Part shown: in pieces, positions 56,760-64,000 of the stretch
Position numbering within the stretch: the stretch's first letter is position 1
Layout: every line of letters begins with the position of its first letter
Assembly (NCBI GenBank): GCA_003996215.1
Contig: QJPP01007248.1
Span: forward strand, 620,001 to 684,000
Direction: 5' to 3'
Length of the DNA: 64,000 nt
Source: Jaltomata sinuosa
Lineage: Eukaryota > Streptophyta > Magnoliopsida > Solanales > Solanaceae
The notes under the pieces: model-generated
Told to the model about the DNA's origin: nothing
Database searches by the model: none
The model's input: only the letters and a program-made list of their open reading frames with translations
Translations under genes and position numbers: made by a program

Positions 56760-57128
56760 ATTGCATTCACAAAGACGGGCAGTTTTCTTGGCTTTTCGTA
56801 CGCGGCCGGTCCACCGCGTTTGCGAAGAAAGGCTGTTGGACCAGTTTTGAAATATTTTGCCCAGTCCACTATTTTAGGGTGCGATGGTCAGTGCGACCCA
56901 TATAATTGAAGGTGCAAAATGGACCAACTTTGCATGGGATGACTTTTTCATTTAGTTTACTGGTTCCTTGTGCGATGGTATATGCGACAGGCACTCTTCC
57001 AGGTGTGAAACACATAGTTTTCAGGTGTATTTTTGGTGGTTCTCAACACTTGATTCCTCTTTTAATTCCCTTGAGCACCTAAAAGCAAATAAAAAAGAAA
57101 ACAAAGAGTGAGTAAAGTATAAAAACAA
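56760..57128 (-). other. Element E spacer between solo LTR and hairpin motif
   Basis: CG-rich words (CGTACGCGGCCGGTCC, CCGCGTTTGCGAAG) near 56795-56835, then AT-rich sequence with no ORF of note. ORFs at 56615-56909 run across the LTR boundary and are shadows. Confidence 0.4.
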
Positions 57129-57142
57129 TGGGTTGCCTCCCA
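57129..57142 (-). promoter_or_regulatory. Conserved TGGGAGGCAACCCA inverted repeat of element E
   Basis: The minus strand reads TGGGAGGCAACCCA, with arms TGGG/CCCA that can form a small hairpin. From memory, this motif recurs after the first ORF or after pol in Athila-like and LARD elements of many plants. Its function is unknown to me. Here it lies just downstream of the gag-like ORF. Confidence 0.6.
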
Positions 57143-57179
57143 TCAAGAGCACAATTTAACATTGCGGCGCGATGTAGGA

Positions 57180-58516
57180 TATGTCACCATTTGGATGATT
57201 TAAAACTTCGACCCAAACTTAAATCAAACTTCCGATGACAATCTCGGGGTGAAGGTGTGAACATGAGAAGGCCATTTTCTTGATTTTGCGTTTTGCAGTT
57301 TTTCGCCTTCAAGTGAAGAAGGTCACTTTGCCTTCTTTTTCGCGAAAAACTTAAAACTGGATAAACTTTGATCCATCCTCCTTCCACTGTCTTCCAAAAG
57401 CTTGATTACTTCAATTTTCATCCATTCAACCAAACTCAAGGTCAAAAAGTGGTTGGAGTAGGATTTGGGTGTCTCCACCTTCAAACTTGCCTCATTCATA
57501 ACATCCTCACTTTTGAATGAACTAAAGTCTTTCAAGATGAATCATTGGACTTTGCCTTGCAACTCTAGTATCATTCGCTTGATCTTGGCATCATGATTTT
57601 TATATAAGGTAGTTGGTTTCCACAATACCATCGATTCATGATCATCCCTTGTGTCCTCTTTTTTAATAGGGAATAACTCAAAACTACTACCCATGATCGT
57701 GCATCTTTCAACACGAGCATTCACATTGGTGTTCAAATTTAAGATAGCAATTTCAAGTAACACTTCTTTTTTCCTTTTCTTAGCATGCCTTTTCAACAAC
57801 ATCCTGAATATTGGTAGCGTTCTTTCACATTGTTCCCCATAGGCCTCTAGTTGGTGAGCTCGATTTAACACCCATTCTAGGTTCACAACCTCATCTAATA
57901 ATAATTTCTCTTCTTGTTGAGGCTCAAGCACTATCGGTATGAATTCACTTTTAGGGGATCCTATATTTTGCAAATCTTCATCATCATCCCCAAAGTGAAT
58001 TTGATTGAGGTCAATGTTTGAGACATGTTCATTTGCTTGGCTTGGAGGATTTTCTTCATGAATTTGACCAAGAGGAATGGACAAATCCTCCACGAGTTGC
58101 ATGGAATGATTTCTCTCCTCTTTTTATTTAGCTCTCGCGTCCACAAAGCCTTGATTGATAGATTGCACATCTTTCTATTGGGTTTCTAGCGAGGCCAAGA
58201 GGGTTTAGAGCTTGGCACAAATGCCTTCTTCGCTTGCTAAGTCATGGTTCCTATTAAGATCACAAGCACCACTAGCAACATTGTTAGCACAAGAGGAGGG
58301 AGGAGGATAGTCATCATTAGGGCATTTTCTCCAATGTCTCTCACGACCACCACACAAATAGCAATTGCGCCTATCATAAGAGCGAGTAGGTAAATAACTC
58401 CCTCTCCTAGGACCAATTTTACAATTCCACTAAACGTGGTCCCCTCCATAATAACAATAAGGATTCTTATAAGGCGGGGTCCAACCCCCAAAGTTTCTAT
58501 CGTTTTGAGATGCCAT
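57180..58516 (-). pseudogene. Gag-like ORF with degenerate zinc knuckle (element E)
   Basis: The ATG at plus 58514-58516 gives MASQNDRNFGGWTPPYKNPY. This is followed by CYLCGGRERHWRKC at about 58367-58325, a Cys-Cys-His-Cys set with C-X2-C-X5-H-X3-C spacing, close to a retroviral knuckle but irregular. A Ser/Ala/Asp segment (SGACDLNRNHDLASEEGICA) comes next. The longest open part is 58102-57542 (186 codons), acidic then basic: ILVEPQQEEKLLLDE-like sequence, then LKRHAKKRKKEVLLE. It continues in frame at 57535-57323, then shifts. Stops occur near 58431, 58207 and 58125. It is the first ORF after the primer site, as expected for gag, but has no capsid motif I can name. Confidence 0.55.
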
Positions 58517-58623
58517 GGAATCAATCAAATAAATAAAACTAACCAAAATAAAAACAACTATTCACAAAATTGAACTAGAGTAAGTAAACTCAAATTCTAA
58601 ACTAACTCAATACGCCAAATTGT

Positions 58624-58641
58624 TCCTCATCAATGGTGCCA
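58624..58641 (-). other. Degenerate primer-binding site of element E (tRNA-Asp type)
   Basis: The minus strand reads TGGCACCATTGATGAGGA four bases after the LTR end TTATCA. The canonical tRNA-Asp site of Athila-like elements is TGGCGCCGTTGCCGGGGA. The differences are mostly G-to-A or C-to-T, as expected from decay of methylated cytosines. Confidence 0.6.
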
Positions 58642-58645
58642 TTTT

Positions 58646-59226
58646 TGATAACGCTCAAACATACTCTCCTATTAGAAGGTATTAGTGATCGTTAGAGCAA
58701 AACACATATATATTTTTGACACGAGTCGAGGTCAATCCCACAGAGAATAATGTAATCGCGATTGAGCTAATAAAGAATCTAAGCAACTTATTAAAGTTCA
58801 AGGAACAAAAGAAAAGTTATCTATTTGGGGTTTTAAACTAAAACAAAAGATAAAAGAAAATCAAATAAAAGATAGGTTGATCAATGACTTTCACCAAGCA
58901 AGGATAACAAGGGAGAATTGGTGGGAATTCAATTCACAAGACTTGCACCCAATTAACACGTAGGTAGTCTTAGTCAAAGGTATGCCTAACCATCTCTTGA
59001 CAAATCAAGCATTTATCTCGTGTGTTCTCTCGAATCACCACGAGTGAGCAATAACCAACCAATTCAACTAGGGTGAGTTGACTATCTCTAGCTCCAACTC
59101 TTAGATGGGGGTTTCCAGCAAATTGAGCTATTCCTAGCCTCAATCTAGAGTAGAATCCCAAATCCTCACTATTGAAACTTCCCGAATTAAGGAACTCCTC
59201 TTTCATGCATTTACCCAATTAGAATG
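58646..59226 (-). repeat. 5' LTR of element E, truncated by element F
   Basis: Left edge TGATAACGCTC. It matches the 3' LTR (49262 onward) to about 59222, where element F's LTR begins at 59227. Bases 59222-59226 (GAATG) would be F's target duplication. The rest of this LTR lies beyond F, outside the window. Confidence 0.82.
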
Positions 59227-62200
59227 TGTAATGATCCTCCAGGTTATTTTCTATTTTTCATTCTTTTTCTATATTTTGAGCTTTCCCTTAGCAGCTACAA
59301 GTCATCTATGACTTACCGGGATTGACGGATCAGTGCCCAAGCCATTCGTTAGGTCGTTATGAATATTTCCCTATTTTAGAACTTGAATTTAGAAAATCTT
59401 TGACTTCGGTCAACTTTCTTGGTAAACGTGCTCAAAATCAAATTCCAACAGTTCCAATTGGCTCCGAAATAGAGATTTTGGTCTAGTGGGACCATTGGTC
59501 TGGGTCTGAGTGCTTTTAGTTTGGTTTTGTGTTGCTTTCTGTGTTTTCAAGCCAAATTGGCTGGTAGGGTTGACTTTGATCAACATTCAGAGAAGACAGC
59601 CTTAGATAGAGAATTCGTCAGTGCTGTTAGCTCCGAAATGTTGACTTTGGGATAGGGGGACCTTTGGTTCGAGTCCTGAGGCTTCCAGATTATTTTGAGG
59701 TGTTAAGTTTTGGGTTGATTTTGGGCATGGAGCCCACTTTTTCCTTAAAAAAAACTCTGTTGGGAGTTTTGTCAATTCCATTGAGTCCAGAATGTTGTTT
59801 CTGTTAGGGTAACATGGTTGGTTTCTGTTCATAGGGTTCCGAATGAATCCCGAGGGTCCATCGAATAAACTTTTGGCCTTGGTGAATTGATGGTTGCTTC
59901 TATAAAAGTTGAAGACCAGTTCGTCATCGTGATTGCAAGGTGGCTATCGCGTTCATGATGGTCTAGTTTCTTGACCATCTCAATCGTGTGGGTTGCCCTT
60001 CCCCACTGCGATGAAGCTGGCTAGGACCCGACCCAGTTTTCTCTTCGCGAACACGGGGCTGGACCATCGTGATCGCGATGGTCTGGCCAGTGTTCCCTCA
60101 CGAATGTGTGGGGTCCTTCGCGATCATGATGAAGGACCCCAGACAACTATATAAGCTGTTCACTTTGTTTCCTCCTCCATCATTTTGTCATTTCTCCATT
60201 GATAATCTTGTAAGCTTCGATTTTAGCTCCCTTATATCAACATTTTTCATCTGGTAAGTCCTCTCTTCACCCCCTCTCCTTTTTTTCGTGGGTAATCCTC
60301 GTTAATTCCCTCTAAAATGTATTGTTATTTAATCCTTAGAGATTGGTTAAATGATTGTAGAATCTGTTCCTTGTGCTTCTTGTTCGTGAGTTCATATGAT
60401 GCCTCCCATGACGTTATTCTCTATCTAATAGGTAAGTTTTTCCGCTTTTAAAAATCGTTAAATTTCCATTGTTGGTTTCTTGAATAAGTAGTACTTCGAG
60501 GCTATTTTGATCCCCAAAACAAACTCCGTTCGCGCTAAAACTTTGAGCATGAATTCCTAAATCCACCGCAGGCATAATTGTAAATTTTATTTTCTGTTTT
60601 ATTGCGCTGGCCTCGAGGGTCATTTTCTGACCCAATTTTTGGCCTGACTTTCCCGTATATCAATATGGGTGTCTTTCTTCTCTTCTTGACACCTATATTA
60701 TGTTCTTGATAGCATGGCAATTTTTTAAGGCTATTCGGAAGAGGAAGGTACACGAGTGATGGTTCATGTTTGTAGTTCATCCCCGAGGTAGGTTACGGTT
60801 TACCCTCTAGACTGAATTTAGTTGGATATTATATATTTGTATGATATAGGAACGTTAGGCTGGATATTAGCTAGATTTAGGCTTGAATCTTGTTTATCAC
60901 TTGAAATTGGCCATTTTGGATTTTAGTTTAGAATTGTCATGCTTATCCTTAGCCTAGGAGCTTGTAGTATCTTTATGGCTAGTATAGAATCCTTAGTATG
61001 CTTTTAGGAGGCTTTAGAGGTAGAGTAGATCTTCTTAGTGCTTTTCACTTTATTTTTGGTATCTTTTCACTTTATTCTATTGTTATGTGTTTAACTATGG
61101 ACCCGAGGCCATAGCTTGGATTTGGACGGAGTCCCAGGTCAGTTCACTTGGTTTGGAGGATGCTTTGCCCTATTTTGCCTTGTTGTGTGTTTTCTCTGAA
61201 CATGGAAATTTATATGCTCATACTGCATTGTCATGCTACAGGTACAGAAAAGAAAGATTTTAAGGCTTTTTGGTTCTACACTTGACAACTATTGGGTTTT
61301 CATGATCTTTGGGCTTTTAAAAGGATTTCTTTGAAATTGTTACGGAGTTTTGGGAGGAAAAAGGGGAAATACTACTTTTATTGCATACATTGATGAGTCC
61401 ATGGTTAAATTCTGGGCGCTCGATGTGTTATATAAGGTTTTACTTTTTATACATACGTTGATGAGTCCAAGGTCAATTCCAGGCGCTCGATGCTCTATTT
61501 CAGGTTTTTCCTTCTTGCACTCATTTGATAAGCTCGATGTTCCATCTTGGGCGCTCGTGTACTAGATGTCGGGTTTGATATGTACACATTCATACATTAT
61601 AGCATTGTCACATCGCATTGCATTATCATTGGGTGTGTTTGGATTGACGATTGATTTGGGTTGATCTTGTTATTACTTTACCCTTTTCATTGTTTTGGGT
61701 TGTTTCGATTTTTGGATTTATAACTAGATTTAGGTGGATCCCTGTATATTGACTGCTTTCTTATATCTTATTATAAATATTATCTTTCTATGCTTGGTTG
61801 GCCTATGATGCCTACTGAGTACTCATTGTCTTGGTACTCATACTACATTCTGCATCTTTTTCTGATGCAACACCTAGTATGAGCCACCCTCACTGACCTT
61901 CCTATCATTTGAGGCCTGTGGCAGTTTAGATCGCAGTGAGCTCCCCGCGCTTTTGGAGACTTTACATGTTTTCCATCTTGTATATTCTGTTTGTATGTTT
62001 TATTTTGGATAGACAGAGTCTGTTGTATAGCTACTCCTTACTTTAGTCACCTTTGTACTAGTGACACCAGGTTTGGGTTGGTTCTTCTGTTGTTTTGTCT
62101 CTTTGGTCACTTTAAGGCCATCATATGTATATTTTGTACATTGGTATGTATATATGATATTGGCCCTGTCATTCCTTTATATCTTCCGTATTACCTTAGT

Positions 62201-62297
62201 TTAATTATTATTAATTGTCTTCCATATCATTGGGTTTTGGCTTGTCTACTGGGGGGTTTACGTAGACACCATCACGACCCAGTTTTGGGTTGTGATG
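59227..62297 (+). repeat. 5' LTR of element F
   Basis: 3071 bp, from TGTAATGATCC to GGGTTGTGATG, the latter a mutated GGGTCGTGACA. It contains a U3 block of TCGCGAT/CCATCGTGATCGCGATGGTC-like repeats (59925-60140), a TATA box (60147-60156), donor-like sites at 60253/60254 and 60787/60788, and two repeats with GTTGATGAGTCCA(T/A)GG near 61390 and 61455. It is related to 1-1067 on the other strand. Confidence 0.85.
60147..60156 (+). promoter_or_regulatory. TATA box of element F LTR
   Basis: CTATATAAGC lies just after the TCGCGAT repeat block, matching the layout in the minus-strand LTR at 434-444. It is the probable U3 promoter. Confidence 0.55.
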
Positions 62298-62505
62298 GAG
62301 TAGTATCAGAGCTCTAGGTTGACCGGTCTCGCCAGTACATGAGCAAAGTATCTAGTAGAGTTTCATGGATTGGTACGATAGCGTCCGTATCTAATCTGCG
62401 AGAGACTATAGGACATTCCTAGGAAATGTGTCATGTTGTTTGATTCCTTGTCGTGCGTTATTGACTTGTTCAACTTCTAAGTATCTTTGTTTAACTCTTT
62501 CTCAG
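60788..62505 (+). other. Candidate leader intron of element F
   Basis: The donor GAG/GTAGGTTACGGTTTA (60787/60788) shares its word with D's donor. The acceptor TTTAACTCTTTCTCAG has its AG at 62504-62505 and the gag ATG starts at the next base. An upstream alternative donor CTG/GTAAGTCC is at 60253/60254. Splicing would drop the primer site from the gag mRNA. Inferred. Confidence 0.45.
62301..62312 (+). other. Primer-binding site of element F, one change
   Basis: TAGTATCAGAGC, against TGGTATCAGAGC in A, B and D. The G-to-A at the second base weakens pairing with the tRNA-iMet 3' end. Confidence 0.75.
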
Positions 62506-64000
62506 ATGGTTCAGATGAGATCTGCAACGAGTGAGAATGAGGCCTCTGCGCCTACAATTAGAGCCCCTACTAGGGGACGGGGTAGAGATCGACCTAGAGG
62601 TCGAGGTAGGGCACAGGTTGTGGCTCCAGCTCAGGCCCGAGCTAGACTACTGACACCAGAGCCTGAGGTTAGAGTGGATAAGGTTTAGTATAAGCTGGAG
62701 CATATGGGTCCAACCTAGCATCCGACAGGTTTTGTGGTTACTTTTGTGTTGCAAGACACTTTGGTTTCATTATTGGGGTTCATCGGCCAATACGATTGGT
62801 TCTTAGGTTAGAGATGAGTGTCAGACTTTAGCTCAGGTGGTAGCACAGGGTACAAGAGTGTAGCCTGCTACTGCGGCTCCTATATTAGAGGTATTACCAG
62901 TTCCTACAGTTTCTCCACCTCTTCCAGCCGTGCCAGTTATGTCTTCTGAGGAGTAGAAGATGCTTGGTAGGTTCTTGAGATTGGGCCCTCCAAGGTTTTC
63001 AGGTGCTTCCTGGGAGGATGCACATGAGTTTCTGACTAGCTGCAAGGAAAGGTTACATAATTTGGGGTTAGTGGAGTCACATGGAGCAGATTACACCATA
63101 TTTTAGCTGGATAGTCCAGCGAAATAGTGGTGGAGGTTATATGTTGCTTGAGATTTCTGGTGAAAACTTCAATCTTGAAGCATGGGACAAGACCTGGAGA
63201 TATCATAAGTGAGAATGCCCTTTTTTACTAGTAAGGACGCCAGAAGCAAAAAAACTTCCCTAGAAAGAGGAGCAACTAAGAAGAGGCAGCAAAATAGGAA
63301 CTTTCGATCAGGGACAACCAGCCGGGTCACCTATGCTTACTTAGACCCAATTCTCTATAACATTTTTTAGAGAATATGTACCATATAGCATGAGAGAGTG
63401 TTTGATAGATCAGTTCTCCGGGTTGGAGTAGGGCTCCACAACTATGACTGAGTATGAGGTTTGCTTCCACTAGTTGTCCAGACATGCCACTATGATTCTG
63501 CCCACCGAGCACGAGAGAGTATGCTGGTTTGTTAAAGGTTTGACCTTGCATCTTTACTTGGCAACAGAGAGTATGGTAGTATTAGGTTAGTGTTTCCTTG
63601 AGGTTGTGGATCATTTCCGTACCATTGAGGGAATACTTCGCGAGGGCCAAGGGTGCAGCGATAAGAGGCCCCACCATCAGGGCAATTTCAGCGGTTTCCA
63701 GACCCGTGGTAGAGGCTACTATTGTAGACGTTAGCACCAACAGCGCTTCTACCCAAGCCGGCCTGTTCAGGCAGCATTACAGACTTCTGAGGGTCAGAGT
63801 AGCAACATTATTATTCCTGCTCCACAAGGTAGCCATTCAGGGTCCATAGGTCAGGGTGGTCGTTTTGATTCAGCCGAGTCTTCACAACAAGGTACGTATG
63901 GTCGGGTTTTTTATGAGTGTAGGGTGATAGGCCACTTTCCTAGAGATTGTCCATCAGTATCGCACCAGAGGAGACATAATTAGTTGGTTCAGGCCCTCAG
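62506..64000 (+). pseudogene. gag: gag of element F, degenerate and partial
   Basis: The ATG at 62506 begins MVQMRSATSENEASAPTIRA, then an Arg/Gly-rich run (TRGRGRDRPRGRGRAQ), and ends at a TAG near 62687. Capsid-like pieces follow in mixed frames: LGRFLRLGPPRFSGAS near 62970, HEFLTSCKERLHNLGLVESH near 63025, VPYSMREC near 63375 and LPTEHERVCWFVKGLT near 63497. About 190 bp at 63151-63340 do not fit the capsid sequence. The zinc knuckle near 63908-63950 reads FYECRVIGHFPRDC, so the first Cys is Phe and the CCHC set is incomplete. Many stops. Pol would lie to the right of the window. Confidence 0.8.

Larger units (their letters stand above)
49262..59226 (-). mobile_element. Element E: large non-autonomous LTR element (LARD-like), minus strand
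   Basis: In plus coordinates: left (3') LTR 49262-50533, spacer, coiled-coil ORF about 52625-53926, spacer with nested solo LTR 54638-56759, hairpin motif 57129-57142, gag-like ORF about 57180-58516, primer site 58624-58641 and right (5') LTR 58646-59226, cut by element F. LTR termini are TGATAA and TTATCA. No protease, RT or integrase motif is visible anywhere inside. The tRNA-Asp-like primer site and the ORF types point to the Athila/Tat side of Ty3/gypsy. Without nested DNA about 7.8 kb is visible. Confidence 0.72.
59227..64000 (+). mobile_element. Element F: long-LTR chromovirus related to D, runs off the window
   Basis: 5' LTR 59227-62297, mutated primer site 62301-62312 and degenerate gag from 62506. 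Gag and leader organisation is that of D (ATG following a pyrimidine-rich CAG, Arg/Gly/Pro-rich N-terminus, LGRFLRLGPPRFSG capsid start). LTR sequence differs from D but shares the leader word GGTAGGTTACGGTTTA and the 3' end passage. It is the youngest insertion visible at this end, because it cuts element E. Confidence 0.85.

Noticed and set aside
60414..60780. Two minus-strand ORFs of 73 and 81 codons
   Set aside because: Antisense to the leader part of element F's LTR, with no conserved protein pattern.

Overview
The window looks like gene-poor, repeat-dense heterochromatin from a flowering plant. The retrotransposon proteins and LTR ends resemble those of Solanaceae (tomato, potato, pepper, eggplant); that assignment comes from general recognition, not a search. 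I found no intact host gene, tRNA, rRNA or CRISPR array. Nearly everything that can be assigned is transposon-derived, and every coding region is broken by stops, frameshifts or truncation.

Layout. 1-1600: two LTR remnants in opposite orientation. 1835-11101: element A, a complete but heavily mutated chromodomain-type Ty3/gypsy element (plus strand), with 2.1 kb LTRs and a near-matching 5 bp target duplication. 11102-13600: LTR-like debris with two tandem arrays (50 bp and 39 bp units). 13600-27615: a four-level nest. A LINE reverse-transcriptase fragment is split by a solo LTR (F3, duplication GTTAT). That LTR is split by element B (minus-strand relative of A, duplication CCAGG). B's 5' LTR is split by another solo LTR (F2, duplication ATAAC). 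27616-29503: unassigned. 29504-31918: element C, a truncated minus-strand relative of A and B. 31919-43473: element D, a second chromodomain-type family with LTRs above 3.1 kb and the best preserved proteins in the window. 43474-44477: probable fragment of an endogenous pararetrovirus coat-protein region. 44478-49261: a long minus-strand plant L1-type LINE (endonuclease, RT, RNase H). 49262-59226: element E, a minus-strand large non-autonomous LTR element with a degenerate tRNA-Asp-like primer site, two non-polymerase ORFs and a nested F2-type solo LTR. 59227-64000: element F, related to D, with a 3.07 kb LTR and a degenerate gag that runs off the window.

How the parts work together. In A, B, D and F the order is LTR, tRNA-iMet primer site, gag with zinc knuckle, then (where the window includes it) protease, RT, RNase H, integrase and chromodomain, polypurine tract and LTR. 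Each of these LTR types also has a good 5' splice donor in its transcribed leader. A pyrimidine-rich acceptor lies at the gag start (D, F) or about 70 nt before it (A, B). This suggests a leader intron that would remove the primer-binding site from a gag mRNA. The two LTRs of D differ by a replaced block that starts at a 26 bp perfect palindrome centred on a G-box, and D has no matching target duplication, so D may be recombinant.
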